The notes beneath the pieces were generated by a model. That model ran no database searches, had not been told where the DNA came from, and saw only the letters and a list, made by a program, of their open reading frames with translations. DNA of 64,000 nucleotides from Vicinamibacterales bacterium (GTDB lineage: Bacteria > Acidobacteriota > Vicinamibacteria > Vicinamibacterales > UBA8438), in assembly GCA_958296065.1 (NCBI GenBank), contig CATQHX010000025.1, positions 124,001 through 188,000 of the forward strand, in the 5' to 3' direction. Both the position numbers and the translations under genes were made by a program. Shown one piece after another: positions 33,785 to 44,363 of the stretch. The stretch's first letter is position 1. The number at the start of each line of letters is the position of its first letter.

Positions 33785-34225
33785 TCACTCGCCCGTGGTT
33801 GCGCCCTCGACGTCGATGCCCATCGACCGCGCCGTTCCCGCCACGATGGCCACCGCCGCATCGAGAGTGTTCGCGTTCAGGTCCGGCATCTTGACGCCGG
33901 CGATTTCCTCTACCTGCTGCCGCGTCACCGTCGCGACCTTCGTCCGGTTCGGCTCACCCGACCCCTTGGCGATGTTGGCGGCTCGCTTCAGCAGCACCGC
34001 AGCCGGCGGCGTCTTGGTGATGAAGCTGTAGGACCGGTCCGCGTAAACGGTCACGACCGCTGGAATGATCAGTCCCTCCTGGGCGGCGGTCTTCGCGTTG
34101 AACGCCTTGCAGAAATCCATGATGTTGACGCCGTGCGGGCCGAGCGCGGTGCCCACCGGCGGAGCGGGGGTCGCCTTGCCGGCCGCAATCTGGAGCTTCA
34201 CCAGTCCGATGATCTTCTTCGCCAT
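33785..34225 (-). CDS. rplK: 50S ribosomal protein L11
   Basis: L11 is part of the GTPase-associated centre and needed for the stringent response via RelA. 146 residues starting [20 protein letters not shown]. The N-terminal [20 protein letters not shown] (thiostrepton-binding) and the C-terminal rRNA-binding domain ending [13 protein letters not shown] are intact. It starts 35 bp after nusG. Confidence 0.97.
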   Translation of the reverse strand: MAKKIIGLVKLQIAAGKATPAPPVGTALGPHGVNIMDFCKAFNAKTAAQEGLIIPAVVTVYADRSYSFITKTPPAAVLLKRAANIAKGSGEPNRTKVATVTRQQVEEIAGVKMPDLNANTLDAAVAIVAGTARSMGIDVEGATTGE

Positions 34226-34260
34226 GCATGCCAGAGGCCGGCGACGCCGGCCTCCCTCGT

Positions 34261-34803
34261 CTAGAGCTTCTCTACCTGCAGAAAGTCGAGCTCCACGGGG
34301 GTGGAGCGGCCAAAGATCGTTACCATCACCTTGAGCGTGTTGCGATCGAGGTTCACCTCGTCAACTATCCCATTGAAGCTGGTGAACGGTCCCTCGTTGA
34401 TCCGCACCTGATCGCCCTTGTCGAACGTGTACTTGGGCTTCGGCTGCTCGGCCGCCACCGTGACCTGATGGAGAATCTGATCGACCTCCTCGCGCGTCAG
34501 GGGCGTCGGCTTCGCACCGGCTCCGACGAAGCCGGTGACTTTCGGCGTGTTCTTCACGACGTGCCACGCGCGATCGGACATGTTCATCTCGACCAGGATG
34601 TAGCCCGGGAAGAACCGCTTGGTGGTGACCACGCGACGGCCGCCGCGCATCTCCACCACGTCCTCCGTCGGCACGAGGACCTCGCCGATGTCCGTCTCCA
34701 TGCCGTACGCCTGCACGCGCTGCTGCAGCGACTCCGCCACCTTGTTCTCGAACCCCGAGTAGGTGTGGACGATGTACCACTGCTTGGTAATGACGTCGGT
34801 CAT
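34261..34803 (-). CDS. nusG: Transcription termination/antitermination protein NusG
   Basis: Couples RNA polymerase to the ribosome (through S10) or to Rho. 180 residues from the ATG at 34803. The NGN domain has [20 protein letters not shown] near the start and [20 protein letters not shown] in the middle. The C-terminal KOW domain includes [18 protein letters not shown]. The start shares one base with the secE stop (TGATG). Confidence 0.97.
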   Translation of the reverse strand: MTDVITKQWYIVHTYSGFENKVAESLQQRVQAYGMETDIGEVLVPTEDVVEMRGGRRVVTTKRFFPGYILVEMNMSDRAWHVVKNTPKVTGFVGAGAKPTPLTREEVDQILHQVTVAAEQPKPKYTFDKGDQVRINEGPFTSFNGIVDEVNLDRNTLKVMVTIFGRSTPVELDFLQVEKL

Positions 34804-35057
34804 CACACACCAAACGCCTGGAACAGGGCCCGCGCAAGTCGGTCGAGCACCAAGTCGATGCCCCACAGATAGAGTCCGAACATTACCGATGTCAGGATCA
34901 CCACGAACGTCGTCGCCTGCACCTCTCTCCGCGTCGGCCAGGTCACGCGCGAGAGCTCATTGCGCACCTGCGCCAGGAACGTGCGCGATCTGCCCCACCA
35001 ACCGAACATGCCCCCCGCGGACGGGTCGCGTACGCTCTCCAGCTTGGTCGATGTCAC
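34803..35057 (-). CDS. secE: Preprotein translocase subunit SecE
   Basis: The clamp subunit of SecYEG. 84 residues from a GTG at 35057 with AAGGGA nine bases upstream. An earlier in-frame GTG at 35096 is only 7 bp from the tRNA-Trp 3' end and has no such site. The conserved amphipathic segment [20 protein letters not shown] precedes one membrane helix ([20 protein letters not shown]). It overlaps nusG by one base. Confidence 0.94.
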   Translation of the reverse strand: MTSTKLESVRDPSAGGMFGWWGRSRTFLAQVRNELSRVTWPTRREVQATTFVVILTSVMFGLYLWGIDLVLDRLARALFQAFGV

Positions 35058-35102
35058 GATGTCGTGTCCCTTGCGACGGTCACGGGCCGTCGACACGGAT
35101 AA

Positions 35103-35178
35103 TGGCAGGCCAGGAGGGGCTCGAACCCCCAGCCCCCGGTTTTGGAGACCGGTGCTCTACCAATTGAGCTACTGGCCT
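35103..35178 (-). tRNA. tRNA-Trp (anticodon CCA)
   Basis: 76 nt including an encoded CCA end. The 5' end is AGGCCAGTAGCTC and the anticodon loop reads CTCCAAA. The acceptor stem pairs AGGCCAG with CTGGCCT. Its place between rpmG and secE matches the tRNA-Trp found before secE in many bacteria. Confidence 0.97.
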
Positions 35179-35193
35179 GCACTCGCGCACACG

Positions 35194-35343
35194 CTACTTC
35201 GTCTCCCGATGCGGCTTGTGCGCCCGGCACCAGCGGCAGTACTTCTTGAGCTGCAGCCGATCCGGGGTCTTCCGCTTGTTCTTGGTCGTCGTGTAGTTCC
35301 GCCGCTTGCACTCGGTGCACGCCAAAATGACGATGTCTCGCAT
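35194..35343 (-). CDS. rpmG: 50S ribosomal protein L33, zinc-binding form
   Basis: A 49-residue gene read directly from the sequence. It starts [20 protein letters not shown] and ends KPHRETK. Cys9, Cys12, Cys36 and Cys39 form the zinc site of the C+ type. It lies between tuf copy 2 and tRNA-Trp, the usual position upstream of secE. Confidence 0.95.
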   Translation of the reverse strand: MRDIVILACTECKRRNYTTTKNKRKTPDRLQLKKYCRWCRAHKPHRETK

Positions 35344-35383
35344 GTCGTGACCTTCTTCGAGCTCGCTCCCGGGCCGACGGCAA

Positions 35384-36571
<1,188 letters not shown>

Positions 36572-36620
36572 GACAGTTCCTGTTCGAGATGCGAGTGCTC
36601 GCTGTCCTCCATCACCAGGG

Positions 36621-36695
<75 letters not shown>

Positions 36696-36816
36696 CCGAT
36701 CACGAATCCGGCAACCGGTCCGTCCAGACTCGCCCGGCGCATCCGGGCCACTGCGCGGGCCGCCGGAAACCCGCCGCCGCCGCGCACCGGGCGCCGGTGG
36801 CACCGCCGGCGCAGAC

Positions 36817-36891
36817 TGGAGCGGGAGACGGGGATCGAACCCGCGACCAACAGCTTGGAAGGCTGTGACTCTACCACTGAGTTACTCCCGC
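36817..36891 (-). tRNA. tRNA-Gly (anticodon TCC)
   Basis: 75 nt with encoded CCA. The acceptor stem pairs GCGGGAG with CTCCCGC. The anticodon loop CTTCCAA is closed by ACAGC/GCTGT. The T-arm contains GGTTCGATCC. It lies between tRNA-Tyr and tRNA-Thr(GGT). Confidence 0.97.
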
Positions 36892-36937
36892 GCATCCGTC
36901 GCCCGCACCGCCGCCCGACTACGCCTGCCGCTCAACG

Positions 36938-37024
36938 TGGTGGCGAGGGGAGGATTCGAACCTCCGAAGCCGCTTGGGCGACAGATTTACAGTCTGTTGC
37001 GTTTGACCGCTCCGCAACCTCGCC
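36938..37024 (-). tRNA. tRNA-Tyr (anticodon GTA)
   Basis: 87 nt with encoded CCA and the long variable arm expected of a class II bacterial tRNA-Tyr. The acceptor stem pairs GGCGAGG with CCTCGCC. The anticodon loop CTGTAAA is closed by CAGA/TCTG. The T-arm contains GGTTCGAATCC. Confidence 0.97.
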
Positions 37025-37120
37025 GATATTCGCTCCTCGTCCGGGGCCCGCCTCACCGGGCGCTCCCGTGCCCGGACTGCACGTCAACCGGGTTGAATGG
37101 GATCGCGTGTTCAATGCCTG

Positions 37121-37197
37121 TGGAGCTGGCGAAGGGATTCGAACCCCCGACCCGCTGATTACAAATCAGCTGCTCTACCGGACTGAGCTACGCCAGC
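37121..37197 (-). tRNA. tRNA-Thr (anticodon TGT)
   Basis: 77 nt with encoded CCA. The acceptor stem pairs GCTGGCG with CGCCAGC. The anticodon loop TTTGTAA is closed by GCTGA/TCAGC. It is the first gene of the Thr-Tyr-Gly-Thr-tuf series and lies 14 bp downstream of a consensus -10 element. Confidence 0.97.
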
Positions 37198-37211
37198 CGG
37201 ACGAATTGGAG

Positions 37212-37241
37212 ATTATACCAGAGTCTCCGGCGGCTCGACAA
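37212..37241 (-). promoter_or_regulatory. Sigma-70-type promoter of the tRNA-tuf-secE series
   Basis: On the minus strand a perfect TATAAT lies at 37212-37217. TTGTCG at 37236-37241 is a 4/6 match to the -35 consensus, with an 18-bp spacer. The predicted start point is about 7 bp upstream of tRNA-Thr(TGT). The element sits in the 58 bp between rlmB and the tRNA. It is the clearest promoter in the window and would drive tRNAs, tuf and probably the genes beyond. Confidence 0.75.
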
Positions 37242-37255
37242 GGGCTTAGCGAGCC

Positions 37256-37981
37256 TCAGGCGCTTGGCGCATCGATCGACCGCTGGCGCACCGCCTCGAA
37301 CAAGGCCACACCTACCGCGACCGACACGTTCAGACTCGCCACCTGCCCCTGCATCGGCAGCGCGACGCGCCAGTCGCACCGCTCTCCCACCAGCCGATGG
37401 AGGCCGCGGCCCTCGCGGCCGACCACGAACGCTGTCGGCAGACGCAGGTCTAGTGCGTACAGCGAGGCGTCCGCCTGCGCATCCAGACCGATCGTCCAGA
37501 CGCCGGCCGCCTTCAACTCCTCGAGCGCCCGCGCCAGGTTGACGACCGACGCGAGGGGAACGTGCACCAGCGCGCCGGCCGAGGCCTTTACCGCCGCGCC
37601 GGTCACCGGCGCGGCCCGGCGCTGCGGCACAATCAGGCCCGACGCGCCCGCAGCGTCAACCGTCCGGGCGATGGCGCCAAGATTCCGAGGGTCCTCGATG
37701 CCGTCGAGAGCGACTATCAGCGGTGGGGTGTGCACCGCAATCAGATCGGCCACGCCGTACGTGGCGAGCGGTCGTACCGTCGCGACCACCCCCTGGTGCA
37801 CGGCGCCGCCCGAACGACGATCCAGCTCCGCGCGCTCGACCCGCTGCAGGCGGACCCGCCGGCGTTCCGCCAGCTCGAGCAACTGTGCAAGACCACGCTG
37901 GCGGTCGGTACTCACCGCCAGCTCCGTCACCCTCCCGGCCCGCAGGGCCTCGACCGCCGGCCTGACGCCGAAGATCAACAC
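37256..37981 (-). CDS. rlmB: TrmH/SpoU-family 23S rRNA 2'-O-ribose methyltransferase (RlmB-like)
   Basis: 241 residues from a GTG at 37981 with AGGGG six bases upstream. An N-terminal substrate-binding domain (IFGVRPAVEALRAG) is followed by the SPOUT knot domain. Motif 1 is GIEDPRNLGAIARTVDAAG, motif 2 VVGREGRGLHRL and motif 3 LPMQGQVASLNVSVAVGVAL. These fit RlmB (Gm2251), although exact site specificity is family inference. The start overlaps the end of ispDF by 7 bases. Confidence 0.88.
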   Translation of the reverse strand: MLIFGVRPAVEALRAGRVTELAVSTDRQRGLAQLLELAERRRVRLQRVERAELDRRSGGAVHQGVVATVRPLATYGVADLIAVHTPPLIVALDGIEDPRNLGAIARTVDAAGASGLIVPQRRAAPVTGAAVKASAGALVHVPLASVVNLARALEELKAAGVWTIGLDAQADASLYALDLRLPTAFVVGREGRGLHRLVGERCDWRVALPMQGQVASLNVSVAVGVALFEAVRQRSIDAPSA

Positions 37982-39162
37982 CCAGGGCCCCTGGGAATCA
38001 GCGTGGCAACCGCATGCACCGCGATCGCCTCGCCGCGGCCAACCGCGTCGACTCCCTCGCCTGTCTTCGCCTTGACGCTGACCGCCCCCAACGGCACGTC
38101 GAGCGTCTCCGCCAGCCGTTGCCGCATCGCCGCCGCGTGGGGACCGATGCGCGGTCGTTCGGCCATCACCACGATGTCGGCGTTGCCGACCGCCCAACCG
38201 CGGTCACGTACGATGGCCACCGCCCGTCGCAGCAGGTCGATGCTCGACGCACCCTTCCAACGGGGATCGCGGTTCGAGAAATGCTGTCCGACGTCACCCT
38301 CTGCAGCGGCGCCGAGAATGGCGTCGATCAGCGCGTGACAGACCGCATCGGCGTCCGAATGGCCTTCGAGCCCCCGATCGTGGGGCACGGGCACGCCGCC
38401 GAGGATCAGCGCTCTCCCGGCGACAGTGCGATGCAGGTCGTACCCCAACCCTACCCTTGCGAACACGGGACCCGGAACAGGCTCACGTTTCACCTTGTCG
38501 GCGGCACGCCGCAGGTCCGCTGGCGTGGTTACCTTGAAGTTGTCCGGGTCGCCTTCCACCAGGCTCACGGTGTGCCCGCAGTGCTCCGCCAGCCACGCCT
38601 CGTCGGTCGCGTCGACTCCGCTCCGCCCCAGGGCAACGGCATCGCGCAGCACGTCGACCCTGAATGCCTGCGGGGTCTGGGCCAGATAGAGGTGGTCGCG
38701 CGGAAGGGTGGCACCGACCACGAGCCGTCCATCCCGGGTCGCGGCCCGCTTTACCGTATCCGTCGCGCGCAACGCGGGCACCGCGGCTCCCGTCTCGGTG
38801 GCCGCATCGAGCGTACGGTCGATGAGCGCCGGCGGGCAGAACGGGCGCGCCGCGTCGTGGACCAGTACCAGGTCCGTCTCGCCGGCGACGGCGTCCAAGC
38901 CGGCGGCTACCGAGTCCTGCCGGCGATCACCACCGGCGACGATGCGCAACGGAGTATCGATCACCCGCAGACCGGGCGGCGGCGACGACGCCAGGTCGGC
39001 CGGCAACGCGACCACGATCCGGTCGACCCGGGCGCTCGCGTCGAACGGCGCGAGAGCGTGCTCCAGAAGCGTACTGTCGCCCAGAGGCCGAAACTGCTTG
39101 GGAACGGCACCGCCAACGCGCACTCCGCGCCCGCCCGCCACGATGATCGCGGCTACCCGCAT
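37975..39162 (-). CDS. ispDF: Bifunctional IspD/IspF (MEP pathway)
   Basis: 395 residues joining two steps of isoprenoid synthesis. Residues 1 to about 228 are IspD (CDP-ME synthase), with AGGRGVRVGGAVPKQFRPLG, VHDAARPF and a KVTTPADL end. Residues about 234 to 395 are IspF (MECDP synthase), with zinc ligands Asp242, His244 and His276 and the GHSDADAV and KAKTGEGVDAVGRGEAIA segments. IspE, the step between them, is encoded at 47838-48722. The ATG at 39162 lies inside the plsC end (10-base overlap). Confidence 0.95.
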   Translation of the reverse strand: MRVAAIIVAGGRGVRVGGAVPKQFRPLGDSTLLEHALAPFDASARVDRIVVALPADLASSPPPGLRVIDTPLRIVAGGDRRQDSVAAGLDAVAGETDLVLVHDAARPFCPPALIDRTLDAATETGAAVPALRATDTVKRAATRDGRLVVGATLPRDHLYLAQTPQAFRVDVLRDAVALGRSGVDATDEAWLAEHCGHTVSLVEGDPDNFKVTTPADLRRAADKVKREPVPGPVFARVGLGYDLHRTVAGRALILGGVPVPHDRGLEGHSDADAVCHALIDAILGAAAEGDVGQHFSNRDPRWKGASSIDLLRRAVAIVRDRGWAVGNADIVVMAERPRIGPHAAAMRQRLAETLDVPLGAVSVKAKTGEGVDAVGRGEAIAVHAVATLIPRGPGC

Positions 39163-39893
39163 GCCGTCTCCCGTTCCGCAGCCGACACCGAAGCCGCGAT
39201 AATGCCGCGCACACGCTCGGCCAGAGCGGGAGCATCGGAGCGCGTCAAGTTGTCGGTCCGCAGCGGCTGGTGCACCACCAGCGCCACGGCGCCGGGTCGC
39301 GTCGTCAGCATCCCCTTGCACATGACGTGACGGGTTCCCGACACCGCCACCGGTACTACCGGCAACCCCGCTTCGATCGCCAGCAGGAACAGCCCGCGCC
39401 GGAATCGCCCCACCCGGCCGTCGCGGCTCCGCGTCCCCTCCGGAAACACGATGAGCGAATGACCGCGCTGCATCATGCGCGCGACCTGCTTCAAGGTGCT
39501 CACACCGGCCCGGGCGCGATCGACCAACAGGTGACCGGTCCAGCGCAGGTGCCATCCGAGCACGGGAAAGCGGCCGAGCGAGGCCTTCGCGATGATCCTG
39601 AGCTGCAGTGGCAACGACACGAACAGGACGGGTATGTCGTAGATGCTCTGGTGGTTGGAGACGAACACGTACGGCGCGCTCCGGTCAACTTGCTCGATGC
39701 CACGCGCCGACGTCCGGACCCCGGTGGTCACGAGAATCAGCCACGCCCAGGTTCGTGCGCACCAGTGCGCCCGGCGTCCGCTGCGGTCGACCGCCATCGA
39801 CGCCAGAGACAGCGCGCCGAGCACGACCGTGTAGACGGAGATCGCCGGAATCAGCCAGAACACGGTTCTCCACCAGTGGAAGGAAGGCATCAT
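39153..39893 (-). CDS. plsC: 1-acyl-sn-glycerol-3-phosphate acyltransferase
   Basis: Makes phosphatidic acid from lysophosphatidic acid at the membrane. 246 residues. One or two N-terminal hydrophobic segments (TVFWLIPAISVYTVVLGALS) precede the acyltransferase motifs NHQSIYD (His81, Asp86) and FPEGTRS (about 150-156). The start MMPSFHWW at 39893 lies 12 bp after the radA stop. A GTG at 39908 that overlaps that stop is an alternative. It overlaps ispDF. Confidence 0.92.
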   Translation of the reverse strand: MMPSFHWWRTVFWLIPAISVYTVVLGALSLASMAVDRSGRRAHWCARTWAWLILVTTGVRTSARGIEQVDRSAPYVFVSNHQSIYDIPVLFVSLPLQLRIIAKASLGRFPVLGWHLRWTGHLLVDRARAGVSTLKQVARMMQRGHSLIVFPEGTRSRDGRVGRFRRGLFLLAIEAGLPVVPVAVSGTRHVMCKGMLTTRPGAVALVVHQPLRTDNLTRSDAPALAERVRGIIAASVSAAERETACG

Positions 39894-39904
39894 TCCGACC
39901 CGCT

Positions 39905-41296
39905 TCACGAAGGGCCCAGCAACGCGTCGAGCGCGTCCTCGACCGTCTCGACGCCAACCGTCTCGCAACCGGCGGCCGCCGTCTCGCGGCTGTGGCTCGC
40001 AGCAGGCACCACACAGCGCGTGAACCCGAGCTGGGCGGCTTCCTTGACGCGCAGACCCGCCTGCGGGGTCCCCCGCACCTCCCCGCCCAATCCCACCTCG
40101 CCGAACACCGCGGTGCCGGATTGCACGCCGCGGCCGCGCAGGCTCGAGGCGACTGCCGCCACCACGCCGAGGTCGGCCGCCGGCTCATCAATCTCCAGCC
40201 CGCCGGCCACGTTGACGAAGACGTCCTCGCCCGCCAGTCCCAACCCTGCCCTCTTTTCCAGCACCGCCAGGAGCAGCGAGAGACGGTTGTGGTCTATACC
40301 GCTCGCCATGCGCCGCGCGGTCCCGTACGCGCCGGTGCTGACCAGGGCCTGCAACTCGACCAGGATCGGGCGTGTCCCCTCCAACGAGCAGAGCACGACC
40401 GAACCCGGCACGCCGGCCGCGCGATCCGACAGGAACAGCCGGGACGGGTTCGAGACCGGCAGCAACCCCGCACCGGTCATCTCGAACACGCCCAGCTCGC
40501 TGACCGCCCCGTAACGGTTCTTGACCGCCCGCACCACGCGATGCGAATGGTGCCGTTCCCCCTCGAAATAGAGCACCGTGTCGACCACGTGCTCCAGCAC
40601 CTTCGGACCGGCCAGGCTCCCGTCCTTCGTGACGTGGCCCACGAGTATCGTGGGCAGGTTGCTGCGCTTGGCGCTGAACAGCAGATGGGTCGCGGCTTCC
40701 CGGACCTGTCCCACGCTGCCGGGCGCGGAGGACAGATTGAGCGAGTAGATCGTCTGGATGGAGTCGACCACGAGCAGCGCCGGCCGCACCCGCTCGACCG
40801 CTTCGAGCAACCGCTCCAGGCAGGTTTCGGCGAGCAGGTAGAGCTCGGCGTCGCCGATGTCGAGACGCTCCCCACGCTCCTTCACCTGCTGTTCCGACTC
40901 CTCCCCCGACGCGTAGAGCACCGGCCCGGCCGTGGCCGCGACGCGGGCCGCGACCTGCAACAGCAGAGTCGACTTGCCGATACCCGGCTCGCCGCCGACC
41001 AGCACCATCGATCCGGGCACGATGCCGCCTCCGAGCACGCGGTCGAACTCTCCGAACCCGCTCGGCACGCGCGCGGCGGCAGCGACGTCGATCTCGTTGT
41101 AGCGGCGCACCTCGGCCCGCGCGGCCCGCGCGCCGTAGCGAGCGTCTCCGCCCGCCGCCGGCTCCGGACCCTCGGGTTCCTCGGCCATCGAGTTCCAGGC
41201 GTTGCAGTCGGAGCATCGTCCGACCCACTTCCGCGATCGGCCGCCGCACGCCTGGCAGACGAACACCGTGCGCGCGTCGGCCCTTGCCTTCGGCAT
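39905..41296 (-). CDS. radA: DNA repair protein RadA
   Basis: RecA-like branch-migration helicase. 463 residues from the ATG at 41296. The zinc finger uses Cys14, Cys17, Cys28 and Cys31. Walker A is GGEPGIGKST (101-110). The RadA-specific motif reads KNRYG at 259-263, where most members have KNRFG. The C-terminal Lon-like domain contains EDVFVNVAGGLEIDEPAADL. It lies between alr and plsC. Confidence 0.97.
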   Translation of the reverse strand: MPKARADARTVFVCQACGGRSRKWVGRCSDCNAWNSMAEEPEGPEPAAGGDARYGARAARAEVRRYNEIDVAAAARVPSGFGEFDRVLGGGIVPGSMVLVGGEPGIGKSTLLLQVAARVAATAGPVLYASGEESEQQVKERGERLDIGDAELYLLAETCLERLLEAVERVRPALLVVDSIQTIYSLNLSSAPGSVGQVREAATHLLFSAKRSNLPTILVGHVTKDGSLAGPKVLEHVVDTVLYFEGERHHSHRVVRAVKNRYGAVSELGVFEMTGAGLLPVSNPSRLFLSDRAAGVPGSVVLCSLEGTRPILVELQALVSTGAYGTARRMASGIDHNRLSLLLAVLEKRAGLGLAGEDVFVNVAGGLEIDEPAADLGVVAAVASSLRGRGVQSGTAVFGEVGLGGEVRGTPQAGLRVKEAAQLGFTRCVVPAASHSRETAAAGCETVGVETVEDALDALLGPS

Positions 41297-41312
41297 GGTG
41301 GAGGAGGGTAAG

Positions 41313-42452
41313 TCAGGAATTATAGGTCCGCTCGATCCGCGTCCCGATGCGGCACAGGATCTCGTGCGGCACGGTGCCGATGGCGACGGCCACGTCGCGC
41401 GCGGCGATGAGGTCCGCCTTCTGCGGTCCGAGCAGGACCACTTCGTCCCCCGGATCGGCGTCAACGCCGGTGACGTCGACGACCATGGAGTCCATCGACA
41501 CCGCCAGAATCGACGTGCGGACCCCACCGACCAGCACCGTCCCTCGCCCGGCCAGGCGGAGATCCAGACCATCGGCGTAGCCGGCCGGAACGAGGGCCAC
41601 CCGCAAAGGCCGATCCGCGACGAAGCACCCACCGTAGCCCGCCGTCTCCCCGGGCCGCATGCCCTTGACCGCCACGACGCGGCTGCGGAGCGACATCACG
41701 GGCCGCAAGCGCAGATCAGGATCGAGCGGCGGCGGCGCGACGCCGTACAGCAGCAGGCCCGGACGCACCGCGTCGTACCACGTCCGCCGGTCCCGCAGCA
41801 GTGCGGCACTGTTTGCCGCGTGCCACCAAACGCCTGCGAGACCGAGCTCCGCCGCTGCCGCCCGTACCGCCTCGAAGCGAGTCCGCTGGCGCTCGAAGAG
41901 CGGGTGAGCGCGATCCTCCGCAGTCCCGAAATGGGTATAGACGGCCTCCACAACCAGGTGCGGCGACCGCAACACTGCGGGCAGCGTCGCTCGCAGGTTG
42001 TCGTGGCGAAACCCGAAACGGTTCATGCCGGTGTCGATCTTCAAATGCACGCGAAGACGAACGTCGCGCGCGGCAGCCGCCTGATCGAGCGCCCGCGCCG
42101 CGAACGGCGACGAGACGGTCGGGGTCAGGTCGTGTGCGAACACGCCATCGAGATCACTGACGCTCAACGCGCCGAACACCAGGATCGGGGCCTTCACCCC
42201 GGCCGCGCGCAACTCGACCCCCTCCTCGATGTCCGCACAGGCGAGCATCGGTGGCAGCGCCGACCGTGCATCCGCCTCGCGCTCGAGCGCCCGCGCCACC
42301 CGAGCCGCGCCGTGGCCGTAGGCGTTGGCCTTGATGACCGCTATGATCCGCGGCGCCGATCCAACCGCTCCGGCTTCGAGCAGGGCTCGGATCGTCCGAT
42401 AGTTGACGGCCAGACCGTCCAGGTCCACGACCGCGTGGGTTGGGCGAACCAC
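41313..42452 (-). CDS. alr: Alanine racemase
   Basis: PLP enzyme that provides D-alanine for peptidoglycan. 379 residues. The PLP lysine is Lys41 in AVIKANAYGHGA. The second catalytic tyrosine is in the GETAGYGGCF segment of the C-terminal domain. LRVHLKIDTGMNRFGFR is the family signature in the barrel. It lies 21 bp after dnaB and 16 bp before radA. Confidence 0.97.
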   Translation of the reverse strand: MVRPTHAVVDLDGLAVNYRTIRALLEAGAVGSAPRIIAVIKANAYGHGAARVARALEREADARSALPPMLACADIEEGVELRAAGVKAPILVFGALSVSDLDGVFAHDLTPTVSSPFAARALDQAAAARDVRLRVHLKIDTGMNRFGFRHDNLRATLPAVLRSPHLVVEAVYTHFGTAEDRAHPLFERQRTRFEAVRAAAAELGLAGVWWHAANSAALLRDRRTWYDAVRPGLLLYGVAPPPLDPDLRLRPVMSLRSRVVAVKGMRPGETAGYGGCFVADRPLRVALVPAGYADGLDLRLAGRGTVLVGGVRTSILAVSMDSMVVDVTGVDADPGDEVVLLGPQKADLIAARDVAVAIGTVPHEILCRIGTRIERTYNS

Positions 42453-42473
42453 GGAATCTCACCGGCACGAAAG

Positions 42474-43820
42474 CTACTGGTAGTCGCGGCTCAGGTTCTC
42501 GAAGCGGGTCTGCTGCTTCAGGAAGGCCAGCTTGACCGTCCCGGTCGGCCCGTTTCGTTGCTTCCCGATGATGATCTCGGCGACGTTCGCGTTTTCCGGA
42601 GTCTCGTCGTACATGTCCTCCCGAAAGATGAACATGACGACATCGGCATCCTGCTCCAGCGCGCCGGACTCGCGCAGGTCCGACAACTGCGGACGCCTGT
42701 CGCCGCGCGACTCGGGAGCGCGGCTGAGCTGCGACAGCGCCATCACCGGCACGTCGATCTCCTTCGCCAGCGCCTTCAACGAACGCGAGATCGACGCGAT
42801 CTCCTGGTTGCGGTTCTCGAACCGGCCGCGCCCCTGCATCAACTGCAGGTAGTCGATGATCAGCAGGTCGAGCCCGTGCTCCGCCTGCAGGCGGCGCGAT
42901 TTCGCGCGCATCTCGAGCACCCCTATCGAAGGGGTATCGTCGATGTACACGCGCGCATTGGACAGCACGCTCATCGCGTCAGACAGCCGGCCATAGTCCG
43001 ACTCCGTAAGCAGACCGGTCCGAAAACGGTGCGAGTCGATCTGCGCTGCGCTGGTCAGCATCCGCATGAAGAGTTGCTCTTTCGACATCTCGAGGCTGAA
43101 CACGCCGACCGTCCGCTTGCTATTGGTCCCGACATGGGCGCCGATGTTCAGAGCGAACGCCGTCTTGCCCATCGAGGGGCGGGCGGCGACGATCACGAGA
43201 TCGGCCGGTTGCAGTCCCGCCGTCATCTCGTCTATATCGGCGAACCCGGTCGGCACACCGGTAACTGCACTCTGGACGCTCTGAAGACGCTCGATGGTGT
43301 TGAAGCCAGCCTCGGCCAGCTCGCCTAGGGGCACGAATCCGCTGTGGATGCGGCCCTCCGCGATCGAGAATATCTCCTGCTCGGCACGGTCGAGGATGAG
43401 CGACGCGTCCTCCCGCGCCGCGTAGGCCTCCGCCTCGATCCGGTTGGCCGCTGCTATCAAGTTGCGGAGGGTGGCACGCTCCTTCACGATCCGCGCATAG
43501 TGCTCGACGTTGGTCGAGCGCGGAACGCCGTCCGCGAGGGAAGCGATGTAGGCGGGGCCGCCCACCGGATCGAGATCGCCGGAGCGGCTCAGCTCGTCGC
43601 GCAGCGTGACCAGATCGATGGCCTGACCCCGCTCGTTGAGGTCGACCATCTTGTCGAAGACACGACGGTGAGCGTCACGGAAGAAGTCGTCGGCGTCGAT
43701 CAGCTCTGCCGCGACGTTGAACGCGTCGTTGCGGATCAGAATCGCGCCCAGGATCGACCGCTCCGCCTCCAGATTGTGGGGAAGCGCTGTCTCACCCGCC
43801 GAGACGACCGGCTGCGCCAT
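42474..43820 (-). CDS. dnaB: Replicative DNA helicase DnaB
   Basis: 448 residues. The N-terminal primase-interaction domain (LPHNLEAERSILGAILI) covers about 1-150. The RecA-like domain follows, with Walker A ARPSMGKT (213-220) and Walker B LLIIDYLQLM. The C-terminal end includes LRESGALEQDADVVMFI and IIIGKQRNGPTGTVKLAF. No intein is present. It follows rplI, a common pairing (rpsF-rpsR-rplI-dnaB). Confidence 0.97.
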   Translation of the reverse strand: MAQPVVSAGETALPHNLEAERSILGAILIRNDAFNVAAELIDADDFFRDAHRRVFDKMVDLNERGQAIDLVTLRDELSRSGDLDPVGGPAYIASLADGVPRSTNVEHYARIVKERATLRNLIAAANRIEAEAYAAREDASLILDRAEQEIFSIAEGRIHSGFVPLGELAEAGFNTIERLQSVQSAVTGVPTGFADIDEMTAGLQPADLVIVAARPSMGKTAFALNIGAHVGTNSKRTVGVFSLEMSKEQLFMRMLTSAAQIDSHRFRTGLLTESDYGRLSDAMSVLSNARVYIDDTPSIGVLEMRAKSRRLQAEHGLDLLIIDYLQLMQGRGRFENRNQEIASISRSLKALAKEIDVPVMALSQLSRAPESRGDRRPQLSDLRESGALEQDADVVMFIFREDMYDETPENANVAEIIIGKQRNGPTGTVKLAFLKQQTRFENLSRDYQ

Positions 43821-43853
43821 GTCTCGATGCCCGACCCGCCGCCGGCCGCGTCC

Positions 43854-44345
43854 CTACGAAGCCGCGTCCTCGTCCTCGGCCTCGGCCGCCTCTTCGCCCG
43901 TCGCTTCCTTGACCACCTGGACCGTCAGCTCCGTGCTCACGTCCCGGTGCAGCTTGACCGTCACGGGGAACTCACCCAGTTCCTTGAGCGGCTCCCCGAG
44001 CTGAATCTTGCGCTTGTCGAGCTCGATGTCACGCGTCGCGAGGTGGTCGGCGATGTCAGCCGACGTGACCGACCCGTACAGGGTTCCCGTCTCGCCCACT
44101 CGCCTCGCGATGACGCACTCGGTTCCCCGCAGCCGCTCGGCAAAGCTCTCGGCGCGCGCGCGCTCGTCCGCCTCGCGCGCATCCGCGACGACCCGCTCGC
44201 GCGCGACCTGCCGATGGTTCGCCGGCGTCACGAGCAGCGCAAGCTTCTGGGGCAACAGGTAGTTGCGCGCATAGCCGTTGGCCACGTTGACGATTTCGCC
44301 GCGGCGGCCAAGATTGTCGATGTGATCCCGCAGGATGACTTCCAT
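43854..44345 (-). CDS. rplI: 50S ribosomal protein L9
   Basis: L9 extends from the L1 side of the 50S and helps keep the reading frame. 163 residues. The N-terminal domain (MEVILRDHIDNLGRRGEIVN, then GYARNYLLPQKLA) leads through a long charged helix to the C-terminal domain. An acidic tail (EEAAEAEDEDAAS) is added. It starts 18 bp after rpsR. Confidence 0.96.
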   Translation of the reverse strand: MEVILRDHIDNLGRRGEIVNVANGYARNYLLPQKLALLVTPANHRQVARERVVADAREADERARAESFAERLRGTECVIARRVGETGTLYGSVTSADIADHLATRDIELDKRKIQLGEPLKELGEFPVTVKLHRDVSTELTVQVVKEATGEEAAEAEDEDAAS

Positions 44346-44363
44346 CGCTTTACTCCCAGACGC

